From assembly GCA_027016675.1 (NCBI GenBank), contig JALUSH010000250.1, forward strand, positions 1 to 7,231: a stretch of DNA of 7,231 nt, read 5' to 3'. The position numbers and the translations under genes were made by a program. The notes under the pieces were generated by a model. That model did not search any database and was not told where the DNA came from. It saw nothing but the letters and a program-made list of their open reading frames with translations. Shown here in pieces: positions 1-6,205 of the stretch. Position 1 is the stretch's first letter. Every line of letters starts with the position of its first letter. Origin of the DNA: Thermodesulfovibrio sp. (GTDB taxonomy: Bacteria > Nitrospirota > Thermodesulfovibrionia > Thermodesulfovibrionales > JdFR-85).

Positions 1-912
1 CCGATAAAGGATTATGGTGAAATAAGGGCAGTTAATGGTATTTCCTTTGAAATAAAATCCGGAGAGGTGGTGGGATTTCTTGGTCCCAATGGAGCAGGAA
101 AAACCACCACCATGCAGATTATCACTGGTTACCTCAGGCCTACCTCTGGTGAGGTTCTTATAGAGGGTAGGGATATCTTTGAAAACCATATATCAACAAA
201 AAACAGCATAGGTTACCTCCCTGAGAATACACCCCTTTATGAAGACCTCAATGTGTATGATTTCCTTGATTTTGTAGCCTCTGTGAGGGGACTGAATGGC
301 AACAAAAAGGACTCTATAAAAAGGGCTTCCGAGCTTTGTGGTATCTCAGATGTGCTTGACAGGCCAATAGGAGAACTATCAAAAGGATATCGCCAGAGGA
401 TAGGTCTTGCGCAGGCCATTGTCCACGATCCTCCGATTCTTATACTGGATGAGCCTACAACAGGGCTGGATCCAATCCAGATAATGGAGATAAGAGAGCT
501 TATAAAAAGACTTGGAGAGGAAAAGACGGTGCTTCTGTCCACCCACATACTGCCCGAGGTGGAACAAACATGTAACAGGGTAATAGTGATACATAAGGGT
601 GTTATTGTGGCTGATAGTGATATAGATGAATTAAGAGAGGAGATATCCGGTGGAGTTGTGAGGGTGGAGTATCGTGGCAGTATAACCCCTGATGAATTCA
701 GACGTTTTGGTAAGGTAAGTGATATTACTGAAAAGGATGGAAATATAAGTCTGAAGATAGTGCCTGCTGAAGCTTCTGTAGATATCCGGGAGGCGGTGTA
801 CAGATTCTGCAAGGATTCTGATCTGGTATTGCTTGAGTTGTATCGTGAGAAGAGGTCACTTGAGGAAATCTTCAGGGAATTGACACTGGAGGTCAGAGAA
901 GTTGAAGCTTAA
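1..912 (+). CDS. ABC transporter ATP-binding protein, GldA-like (5' partial)
   Basis: ATPase subunit of an ABC-2 type transporter. It hydrolyses ATP in the cytoplasm to drive the permease encoded next to it. The reading frame is open from the first base of the window: codons 1-22 encode the expected strand before Walker A (KDYGEIRAVNGISFEIKSGE). The true start therefore lies upstream, and the GTG at 67 is only an internal codon. Seen in the sequence: Walker A GPNGAGKTT (nt 82-108), ABC signature LSKGYRQ (376-396), Walker B ILILDEP with catalytic Glu at 451-453, D-loop GLDP, and the H-loop His at 544-546 (STHIL). About 90 residues after the nucleotide-binding core form a C-terminal domain like that of other ABC-2 ATPases (DUF4162/GldA type). 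Its last 11 nt overlap the permease gene. Family membership is secure. The GldA-like label rests mostly on the GldF/GldG-like neighbours, and the substrate is unknown. Confidence 0.95.
   Translation, partial: PIKDYGEIRAVNGISFEIKSGEVVGFLGPNGAGKTTTMQIITGYLRPTSGEVLIEGRDIFENHISTKNSIGYLPENTPLYEDLNVYDFLDFVASVRGLNGNKKDSIKRASELCGISDVLDRPIGELSKGYRQRIGLAQAIVHDPPILILDEPTTGLDPIQIMEIRELIKRLGEEKTVLLSTHILPEVEQTCNRVIVIHKGVIVADSDIDELREEISGGVVRVEYRGSITPDEFRRFGKVSDITEKDGNISLKIVPAEASVDIREAVYRFCKDSDLVLLELYREKRSLEEIFRELTLEVREVEA
888..893 (+). promoter_or_regulatory. Shine-Dalgarno GGAGGT fixing a TTG start
   Basis: GGAGGT lies inside the end of the ATPase gene, 8 nt before the TTG at 902. It decides the unusual TTG start of the permease: the next in-frame ATG lies far downstream, inside the protein body after the first membrane helix. 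Confidence 0.8.
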
Positions 913-1606
913 GGCAATCCTGAAAAAGGAACTCAAGCACTACTTTTTCTCACCCCTTGCATATATAGTTACCGTCATATTCCTGCTTATTACAGGCTGG
1001 TTTTTTGCGAACTCTCTCTTCTTGCTTAAAGAGGCTGAAATGAGAGGGATGCTTGATATTCTGCCAATACTCTTGATGTTTGTGATACCTGCTATAACCA
1101 TGAAGAGCATTGCAGAAGAAAGAAAGATGGATACTGTCCAGATTCTTTTGACCCTTCCCATCAGAGAGGGCCAGATCATACTGGGTAAGTACATGGCATT
1201 ACTTGTATTCTATAGTACAGTTCTGATCTTTACCCTTTTCTATCCCCTTGTATTAATGCTTTTAGGCAGGCCTGATACAGGCGTCATACTTTCATCCTAC
1301 CTTGGAATGTTTTTGCTTGGTGCCACATACATCTCCATTGGCATATTTGCATCTTCGCTCACATCAAGCCAGGTAATAGCCTTTATAACAGGGTTTGCAA
1401 TTATCTTCCTGATTTTTATTCCAGGGAAGCTTGAGAACATTATGCCTCTGAAGATGCAACCATTGATAGAGGGAGCCTCTGTGGTGTCCCATTTTGAGAA
1501 CCTCCTGAGAGGTGTTGTCAGTTCAACAGATATTGTTTACTTCCTGATGCTGAATATACTGTTTCTGACTCTGTCCATGTATGTACTCAGGGAGAAGGGG
1601 AAATGA
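902..1606 (+). CDS. ABC-2 type transporter permease, GldF-like
   Basis: Integral membrane subunit, 234 aa, that pairs with the ATPase encoded just upstream. About six hydrophobic helices can be seen, near residues 18-38, 51-68, 97-121, 129-151, 156-174 and 210-229. Between helices 2 and 3 is the conserved cytoplasmic stretch MKSIAEERKMDTVQILLTLP (67-86), which is characteristic of GldF/NosY-type permeases and is thought to contact the ATPase. Length is normal for GldF (about 240 aa). The start is TTG at 902, supported by GGAGGT 8 nt upstream and by the family-typical N-terminus (a short basic helix, then YFFSPLAY). It overlaps the ATPase gene by 11 nt and the next gene by 4 nt (ATGA), which points to translational coupling. 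In Bacteroidota GldF is tied to gliding. Outside that phylum the cargo is not established, and gliding should not be assumed here. Confidence 0.9.
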   Translation: MKLKAILKKELKHYFFSPLAYIVTVIFLLITGWFFANSLFLLKEAEMRGMLDILPILLMFVIPAITMKSIAEERKMDTVQILLTLPIREGQIILGKYMALLVFYSTVLIFTLFYPLVLMLLGRPDTGVILSSYLGMFLLGATYISIGIFASSLTSSQVIAFITGFAIIFLIFIPGKLENIMPLKMQPLIEGASVVSHFENLLRGVVSSTDIVYFLMLNILFLTLSMYVLREKGK

Positions 1607-3099
1607 AGAAGAGGTTTTTATATATAAACATAGTATCCCTTTTTGTGATTGTCATATTCGGCATACTCTTAGGGTATCGTTATTACTTTAATATAGATAT
1701 GACCGAGGCAGGAATATATTCCCTGAGTCCTGCCACAAAAGGGCTACTAAGGAATCTCAGGGACCAGATTACAGTAAAGATTATTTTCTCAAAAGACATT
1801 CCCTCTCCCTATAACACAAATATACGATATGCCCTTGATCTGCTGAAAGACTACAGGAGAATCTCTTCTGGAAAGATAATCCTTGATACAGCTCCAATGG
1901 AAAATGAGGATGCCCTGACGGATGCTGCCCATATTTACGGTATACCAGCAGTACAGTTGAATGCAATAGAGAACGACCAGATCCAGATAAAGCGTGTATA
2001 TATGGGCATTGCCTTTGTACATGCCGAGCAGATTGAGACAATCCCTGTTATAGATGATATAAGTAACCTTGAATATCAGATATCATCGGTTATAAAATCC
2101 CTTTTAAGCAAGGGCAAAAAGAGGATCGCCTTTATTACAGGAGATGGCGAAAGGCCACTAAAGAGACTGAGAGAGGCACTCCGAAAATCCTATGAGATAA
2201 AAACCGTAGATCTCAAGGATGAGGATATTGATGCTGATATAGCCATTATTGCAGGCCCTAAAAAGTCTCTTTCTGACAGCAAGTTATTAAAGATCGACCA
2301 GTTTATATTAAAAGGTGGCAAGGCACTGTTCCTTATAGACCGGATAGATGCAAATCCGCAGTACGGATTCGGCAAAAAGGTTGATACTGGTATTGAAAAG
2401 CTCCTTGCCCGTTACGGTGTGACCATAGAGCCAGAGCTTATATATGACCTTTCAGCTGGAATGATCAACGTGAGTCAGAGAAGAGGAGGCTTTATATTCA
2501 CCACGGTGGTTCCCTATCCTTTCTTTCCAAGGATTCTCAGATTAAACAGAGAACATATTATCACCAGGGGTATTGAAACCATAACCCTTGGCTATGCATC
2601 GCCAATTACGGTAACCAAAAAGGATGGAGTAGAGGCTACTGTGCTTGCAAGAACAAGTAAACGGACAGGCATTTTGAATGCCCCTTACTATGTATCTTTT
2701 GAAAGGAGATTTACAGCAAAAGACTTTAACAAAGAACCCCAGATCGTGGCTGTCTTGCTTTCTGGAAGATTAAAGACACTCTATCCTGACAAAAAGGATA
2801 TTCTTAAGGAAGGTAAAAGCAGAATCATCGTTGTTTCAGATAGTGAATTTGCCTCAGATGAGTTTATTGATGCTCCTGGCAATGGTCAATTTATAATGAA
2901 TGCTATAGACTGGCTTGCAGAGGATGACTCGCTTATATCCATAAGGTCCAAGAAGGTGGAAAGCAGACCCATCATCGAGATGAGCAGTTCCCTGCAGAAG
3001 GTGATCAGATACTGTGTCGTAATAATACCACCGTTCATTTCTGTGCTCACAGGTATTGTTGTCTGGAGGATAAAGAGGTCAAGGAGGGTGAATCTCTGA
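1603..3099 (+). CDS. GldG-like ABC transporter auxiliary protein (ABC_transp_aux family)
   Basis: Membrane-anchored extracytoplasmic partner of the ABC transporter, 498 aa. It has an N-terminal membrane helix (about residues 7-27), a long soluble region, and a second helix near the C-terminus (about 467-489) followed by a basic tail (KRSRRVNL), so the bulk probably faces the periplasm. Family landmarks are the segment after helix 1, IDMTEAGIYSLSPATKGLL (31-49), then ITVKIIFSKDIPSPY (56-70), and near the end IIVVSDSEFASDEF (408-421) and FIMNAIDWLAEDD (430-442), both typical of GldG-like proteins. The start ATG at 1603 overlaps the permease stop and has a GGAG/AGGGG purine run 4-12 nt upstream. 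The stop overlaps the next start by 1 nt (TGATG). In some bacteria this domain is fused to the permease; here they are separate. It has no recognised enzymatic motif, so a structural or substrate-handling role is inferred. Confidence 0.87.
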   Translation: MKKRFLYINIVSLFVIVIFGILLGYRYYFNIDMTEAGIYSLSPATKGLLRNLRDQITVKIIFSKDIPSPYNTNIRYALDLLKDYRRISSGKIILDTAPMENEDALTDAAHIYGIPAVQLNAIENDQIQIKRVYMGIAFVHAEQIETIPVIDDISNLEYQISSVIKSLLSKGKKRIAFITGDGERPLKRLREALRKSYEIKTVDLKDEDIDADIAIIAGPKKSLSDSKLLKIDQFILKGGKALFLIDRIDANPQYGFGKKVDTGIEKLLARYGVTIEPELIYDLSAGMINVSQRRGGFIFTTVVPYPFFPRILRLNREHIITRGIETITLGYASPITVTKKDGVEATVLARTSKRTGILNAPYYVSFERRFTAKDFNKEPQIVAVLLSGRLKTLYPDKKDILKEGKSRIIVVSDSEFASDEFIDAPGNGQFIMNAIDWLAEDDSLISIRSKKVESRPIIEMSSSLQKVIRYCVVIIPPFISVLTGIVVWRIKRSRRVNL

Positions 3100-3977
3100 T
3101 GAAGAGATATTTCCTTCCTATTATAGCAATAATACTGGTTGTTCTGTACCTTGCCCCGTCAGTCTTTGAGAGCAAAGAAAGGGGTAGTTTACTGCTTACT
3201 GATTCCTCCAAGGTAAAAAAGATAACCGTAAAAAAAGGAACTGAAAAAATAGAGATTGTTAAAGAAGACGGCCAGTGGTGGGTAACAAAACCAAAGAGAT
3301 ACAGGGCAGATAACTCAAAGGTGGAAGACCTGATAGCTGCCCTTTCAGAGACAATGCTAGAAAATCCTGTTACAGATGATCCTGAAAAATACTCCATCTA
3401 CAGGGTTGATAAAGATGCAGATTATCTTGAACTGCATATGGGAAGTGATAGGAAAAGGATATACACAGGCAAACGTGGTCCCAGATACTCCCTTGTTTAT
3501 ATACGGCCTGAGGGGGATGAAACGGTCTATCTTGTCAGGAGCAGATTTGTAGACCGTATGCCCAGGGGTGTTGCAGATTTCCGTGATAAAACTATCTGGG
3601 CACTGAGGGCTGACTCCATCAAAGAGGTTCAATGGCAGGAGGGGAAGAGATATCTTCATATCTTAAAGAAGGATGGAAAGTGGCAGAGGATAGAAGGGGA
3701 CAAAAAGGAAACTTCTATTGATGAGAAGGTGGTCAAAGACTATCTGGAGGGCATATCCAGTCTCCATGCCTCGGGTTTTCTGCCAGAGGACAGACTGCCT
3801 GATGATGCCATTGAAGAGGGTTATATAAAGGTGCAGGAAGGAGAGAAGGAAGACACGCTCAAGCTGTACAAGAAGAAAAAGGGGGAGGAGTATTATCTAT
3901 TGAAGGAAGATATGCCTTACAGGATAAGTAAATATACTAAAGATGCCCTCTTTAAAGACCTGGAACCTACACGTTAG
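3099..3977 (+). CDS. DUF4340 domain-containing membrane-anchored protein
   Basis: A 292 aa protein with an N-terminal uncleaved signal anchor (hydrophobic residues about 5-19, no lipobox Cys) and a large hydrophilic, Lys/Glu-rich domain expected in the periplasm. DUF4340 features are the KITVKKG...EIVKEDGQWWVTKP segment (about 40-66), followed by DNSKVEDLIAALSE (71-84), DDPEKYSIY (93-101) and ADFRDKTIW (159-167). The pattern recurs in the second half: VQWQEGKRYLHILKKDGKW (177-195), then SIDEKVVKDYLEGISSL (206-222). This suggests an internal duplication. The start is the ATG at 3099, sharing one base with the preceding stop and preceded by AAGGAGG at 3081-3087 (11 nt spacing). It is the last gene of the operon. 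DUF4340 proteins are often encoded beside GldF/GldG-like genes, so it is probably a component of the same envelope complex. No biochemical function is established. Confidence 0.87.
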   Translation: MKRYFLPIIAIILVVLYLAPSVFESKERGSLLLTDSSKVKKITVKKGTEKIEIVKEDGQWWVTKPKRYRADNSKVEDLIAALSETMLENPVTDDPEKYSIYRVDKDADYLELHMGSDRKRIYTGKRGPRYSLVYIRPEGDETVYLVRSRFVDRMPRGVADFRDKTIWALRADSIKEVQWQEGKRYLHILKKDGKWQRIEGDKKETSIDEKVVKDYLEGISSLHASGFLPEDRLPDDAIEEGYIKVQEGEKEDTLKLYKKKKGEEYYLLKEDMPYRISKYTKDALFKDLEPTR

Positions 3978-3978
3978 T

Positions 3979-3985
3979 AAGGAGG
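3979..3985 (+). promoter_or_regulatory. Orphan Shine-Dalgarno AAGGAGG with GTG and a 17-codon frame
   Basis: AAGGAGG starts 2 nt after the DUF4340 stop and lies 7 nt before a GTG at 3993. That frame runs only 17 codons (VPSPRETLLSTLDRFAV) to a TGA at 4044. The motif and spacing are ideal, but there is no gene of useful size behind it. It may be the remnant of a lost downstream gene, a tiny peptide or chance. The motif is also the 5' arm of the hairpin at 3981-4003, with GTG in the loop, so it would be occluded if the RNA folds. Confidence 0.35.
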
Positions 3986-4015
3986 AAGATAGGTGCCTTC
4001 TCCAAGGGAAACCTT
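3981..4015 (+). repeat. Two abutting inverted repeats, the second with a GAAA tetraloop
   Basis: The first hairpin pairs 3981-3988 with 3997-4003 (7 bp with G3985 bulged, 8 nt loop). The second starts at the very next base: AAGG, GAAA, CCTT at 4004-4015, a 4 bp stem closed by a GNRA tetraloop. Direct abutment would allow coaxial stacking. The pairing is read by eye from the sequence, and the stability was not computed. Confidence 0.5.
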
Positions 4016-4037
4016 ACTGAGTACTTTAGATAGGTTC

Positions 4038-4075
4038 GCTGTTTGACTATATTGGTCAGACAGTCTTCTGTTTTA
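4038..4075 (+). terminator. Possible intrinsic terminator of the ABC operon
   Basis: GCTGTTTGAC (4038-4047) pairs with GTCAGACAGT (4055-4064) over 10 bp, including two G-U wobbles, around a 7 nt loop (TATATTG). It is followed by a pyrimidine-rich run, CTTCTGTTTTATT. The position, about 60-90 nt after the last gene of the operon, suits a terminator. The stem is only moderately GC-rich and the T-run is interrupted, so a role in another RNA structure is equally possible. Confidence 0.4.
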
Positions 4076-4080
4076 TTATG

Positions 4081-4129
4081 GAGGGCAAATCGCAAAATTC
4101 CCTCGGAGGCAGGCAGGATGCCTGACGAG
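4081..4129 (+). repeat. Two overlapping, mutually exclusive inverted repeats
   Basis: GAGGG (4081-4085) can pair with CCCTC (4100-4104) around a 14 nt loop. Alternatively CTCG (4102-4105) pairs with CGAG (4126-4129), enclosing a 6 bp inner stem CAGGCA/TGCCTG (4110-4115 with 4119-4124) around GGA. The two structures compete for CTC at 4102-4104. The inner stem is the most GC-rich helix of the spacer. Confidence 0.45.
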
Positions 4130-4226
4130 AATGAGTGAAGACTCCACCATGGCACTGCTATGTAAGTTTGTCTATTGAGTTTTATCTGTTTTTTAAATTG
4201 GGTGGGAACTTCTGCAATGCCAATCT

Positions 4227-4256
4227 TTGACAAATCATGTTTGATGCTGGTAAATT
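4227..4256 (+). promoter_or_regulatory. Sigma70-like promoter of hisC
   Basis: A consensus -35 box TTGACA (4227-4232) is followed after 18 nt by TAAATT (4251-4256, 4 of 6 matches to TATAAT). Transcription would begin at about 4262-4266, at or within a few bases of the hisC ATG. A small imperfect palindrome, CAAATCATGTTTG (4231-4243), straddles the end of the -35 box and could be an operator, but that is weak. Confidence 0.55.
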
Positions 4257-4265
4257 TAATCTACT

Positions 4266-5297
4266 ATGAATTTAAACAGACTTCTGAGAAAGAACATAAT
4301 ACAACTGTCTGCCTATGCTGCAAAGGAAATCCCCTGCAGGGTAAAGCTTGATGCCAATGAAAGTCCCTATGAATTCCCCTCTTTCCTTGAGAGTATTGAT
4401 GATATAAAAACCAATCGTTATCCCGACCCAGAGGCAAAGATACTGAAAAGAGAGGCTGCCAGAAGATGGAAAACAGGCGCCAGGAATATTCTTCTTGGGA
4501 ATGGTTCTGATGAGCTTATCTACTATTTGATAACCACCTTTGGAGGCCCTGTGCTTTATCCTACTCCCACCTTCAGCATGTATGGAATTATAGCAAAGGC
4601 AATTGGTGAGAAGGTCATCGAGATTCCTCTGGACAGGGACTTTGACCTTTCCCTTGACGCAATGCTCAGGGCTGTAAAAAGAGAAAAACCAAAGCTGATA
4701 TTTCTCTCAGTCCCGAACAATCCTACAGGCAACTGTTTCTCATCAGAGAAGATTTTAAAATTAATTGATATAACAAAAGGTCTTGTTGTTATAGATGAGG
4801 CATATTATCCCTTCTCAAGCAGGAGAGGCATGTTACCGCTTCTCAGAGATTATGAAAATGTGCTTTTCATGAGAACACTGAGCAAGATTGGCTTTGCCTC
4901 ATTAAGGGTGGGGTTTCTCATAGCCCGTGAGGAGATTATAGAGGCGGTCAACAGGGTGAGATTGCCCTTTAATGTTAATGCCCTTTCACAGAGGATTGCA
5001 ATTCAGGTCTTCAAGAATTACATGGAGATAGACAAGACCATAAAAGCCATCTGCAGAGAACGTGACAGGGTGTTCAGGGAACTTTCCTCAATAAAATCTA
5101 TCTGTGTCTTTCCCTCTGAAGCAAACTTCATATTGTTCAGGGTCAGAAGTGCCTCAGCAGTACACAGGAAACTCCTTAAGAAGGGCGTATTAATACGAGA
5201 CATGAGTTCCCAGTTGAGAGACTCTTTAAGGGTAACAATTGGTACTCCTGAGGAGAATGACATATTTCTGGAGAAAATCGCTGAAGTACTGCAATGA
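4266..5297 (+). CDS. hisC: Histidinol-phosphate aminotransferase
   Basis: PLP-dependent class I/II (fold type I) aminotransferase of histidine biosynthesis. It converts imidazole acetol phosphate and glutamate to histidinol phosphate and 2-oxoglutarate in the cytoplasm. The 343 aa length is close to the usual 350-360. Visible motifs: LDANESPYEFP (28-38), RYPDP (51-55), GNGSDELI (78-85), NNPTG (151-155), DEAYYPF (177-183), the Schiff-base Lys207 in TLSKIGFASLRVG (204-216) with phosphate-binding Arg214, and the carboxylate-binding Arg322 in LRVTIGTPEE. The start is well fixed: an in-frame TAA lies at 4257-4259, two codons before the ATG. There is no Shine-Dalgarno upstream, and a promoter ends about 9 nt away, so translation may be leaderless. 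It overlaps the CDF gene by 4 nt (ATGA). No other his gene is in the window. Some HisC-like enzymes also act on aromatic amino acids, so specificity is inferred from family resemblance. Confidence 0.93.
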   Translation: MNLNRLLRKNIIQLSAYAAKEIPCRVKLDANESPYEFPSFLESIDDIKTNRYPDPEAKILKREAARRWKTGARNILLGNGSDELIYYLITTFGGPVLYPTPTFSMYGIIAKAIGEKVIEIPLDRDFDLSLDAMLRAVKREKPKLIFLSVPNNPTGNCFSSEKILKLIDITKGLVVIDEAYYPFSSRRGMLPLLRDYENVLFMRTLSKIGFASLRVGFLIAREEIIEAVNRVRLPFNVNALSQRIAIQVFKNYMEIDKTIKAICRERDRVFRELSSIKSICVFPSEANFILFRVRSASAVHRKLLKKGVLIRDMSSQLRDSLRVTIGTPEENDIFLEKIAEVLQ

Positions 5298-6205
5298 AAC
5301 AGAAAGCAGCAGCCCTTTCAGTCCTATCAAATACCTCTCTGGTTACGCTCAAACTGGTAGCTGGTTTATTAACAGGTAGCGTTAGCATCCTTTCCGAGGC
5401 CCTCCACAGTGGAACAGACCTGATTGCCTCCCTGATGGCATATGTGAGTGTAAGGAAGGCTGAAGCACCTGCAGATGCAGAACACCCTTTCGGGCATGGA
5501 AAGTTCGAAAATCTCAGTGGTCTTGCAGAGGCACTGTTAATAGTACTGGCGGGTGGCTATATCATGTACGAGGCTGTTTTAAAGATCATTGAGCCTGAGG
5601 AGATAAGGCTTCCCACCTTTGCAATAACAGTAATGGCCCTGTCTGCCATGGTCAACTGGGTGGTCTCAAGATATCTTTACCGAGTAGCAAGGCAGACTGA
5701 TTCCATAGCCCTTGAGGCAGATGCAAAGCACCTGAGTATAGATGTTTATACCTCAGCAGGTGTTTTTATCGGGCTTATACTTGTGTATCTAACCGGTACA
5801 GTACTGTTAGATCCCCTGATCGCCCTTGTTATTGCCGCTGTAATATTCTATGAAGGTATGCAGATAACTGCAAAGTCAGTTCACGGTCTTCTTGACAGAT
5901 CACTACCTGCAGAGGAGATTGAGATAATAAAGGATGTGCTTGAGTCTCATAGTGATTTTATAAAGGACTATCATAATCTTCGAACAAGAAAATCCGGAAG
6001 TGAACGGCATATTGATCTGCATCTTACAGTCTGCCAGAGGGAAAGCATTGCTGATACCCATAACACAATGGATAGCATTGAGAGGGAGATATCCTTAAGA
6101 CTGTCCAATTGCAAGGTGGTTATCCATCCTGAACCATGCACATACCATGCTGATAAGTGCCCCTCTGACTGTTACTGGTTAAAAATAGAGAAAAAAAAGG
6201 ATTAA
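5294..6205 (+). CDS. Cation diffusion facilitator family transporter (probable Zn2+ efflux)
   Basis: Six-helix CDF antiporter, 303 aa, expected in the inner membrane, exporting divalent metal in exchange for protons. Approximate helices: 11-31, 35-53, 77-97, 107-130, 150-170 and 172-190, then a cytoplasmic metallochaperone-like domain (about 200-280). The transport site is visible as His38-x3-Asp42 in helix 2 and His146-x3-Asp150 in helix 5. This HD/HD set is associated with zinc selectivity, whereas E. coli YiiP has Asp at the first position. The loop motif EHPFGHGKFENL (63-74) matches the HxxxHGK region of the family. C-terminal His/Asp ligands (239-243, 278) are present. A tail rich in Cys and His follows: C282-x2-H285-x3-C289-x3-C293. 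The start ATG overlaps the hisC stop (ATGA); the nearest GGAG is about 20 nt upstream, so translation probably depends on coupling to hisC. Its stop shares TTAA with trpS. Zinc as substrate is inferred; Fe, Co or Ni remain possible. Confidence 0.92.
   Translation: MKQKAAALSVLSNTSLVTLKLVAGLLTGSVSILSEALHSGTDLIASLMAYVSVRKAEAPADAEHPFGHGKFENLSGLAEALLIVLAGGYIMYEAVLKIIEPEEIRLPTFAITVMALSAMVNWVVSRYLYRVARQTDSIALEADAKHLSIDVYTSAGVFIGLILVYLTGTVLLDPLIALVIAAVIFYEGMQITAKSVHGLLDRSLPAEEIEIIKDVLESHSDFIKDYHNLRTRKSGSERHIDLHLTVCQRESIADTHNTMDSIEREISLRLSNCKVVIHPEPCTYHADKCPSDCYWLKIEKKKD

Larger units (their letters stand above)
3978..4265. other. 288 bp intergenic spacer rich in inverted repeats, no convincing gene
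   Basis: This stretch separates the ABC operon from hisC. It encodes no recognisable protein on either strand; the longest open frame is an antisense one of 88 codons with no family resemblance. It does hold five inverted repeats: 3981-4003, 4004-4015, 4038-4064, 4081-4104 and 4102-4129. The last two share bases and cannot both form. After 4180 the sequence is AT-rich and ends in a promoter-like element for hisC. It does not match the conserved cores I know of TPP, cobalamin, c-di-GMP, T-box, SRP, RNase P or 6S RNAs. It could be operon 3' end plus promoter, a structured RNA, or a degenerate dispersed intergenic repeat. Confidence 0.7.

Noticed and set aside
67..69. GTG at 67 as the start of the ABC ATPase
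   Set aside because: The frame is open to the window edge, and the upstream codons encode the conserved segment before Walker A. Starting at 67 would remove part of the nucleotide-binding fold.
237..812. 191-codon minus-strand frame within the ATPase gene
   Set aside because: It is fully antisense to a gene with all ABC motifs, has a Ser/Ile-rich composition typical of a shadow frame, and shows no family match.
3993..4178. Selenoprotein reading through the TGA at 4044
   Set aside because: The only strong hairpins after the TGA are misplaced: one has the TGA in its own stem (4038-4064) and the GC-rich one lies about 55-60 nt downstream, whereas a bacterial SECIS sits immediately after the UGA. 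The peptide has no family resemblance and no redox motif around the site.
3967..4233. 88-codon open frame on the minus strand in the spacer
   Set aside because: It has no recognisable domain, no clear Shine-Dalgarno, runs into the DUF4340 coding end, and its composition looks like translated repeat or structured DNA.
3978..4265. his attenuator leader, T-box or known metabolite riboswitch upstream of hisC
   Set aside because: The only short frame with a ribosome site has no His codons. No T-box core or known riboswitch core is visible, and the hisC promoter lies downstream of all the hairpins, so they would not be in the main hisC message.
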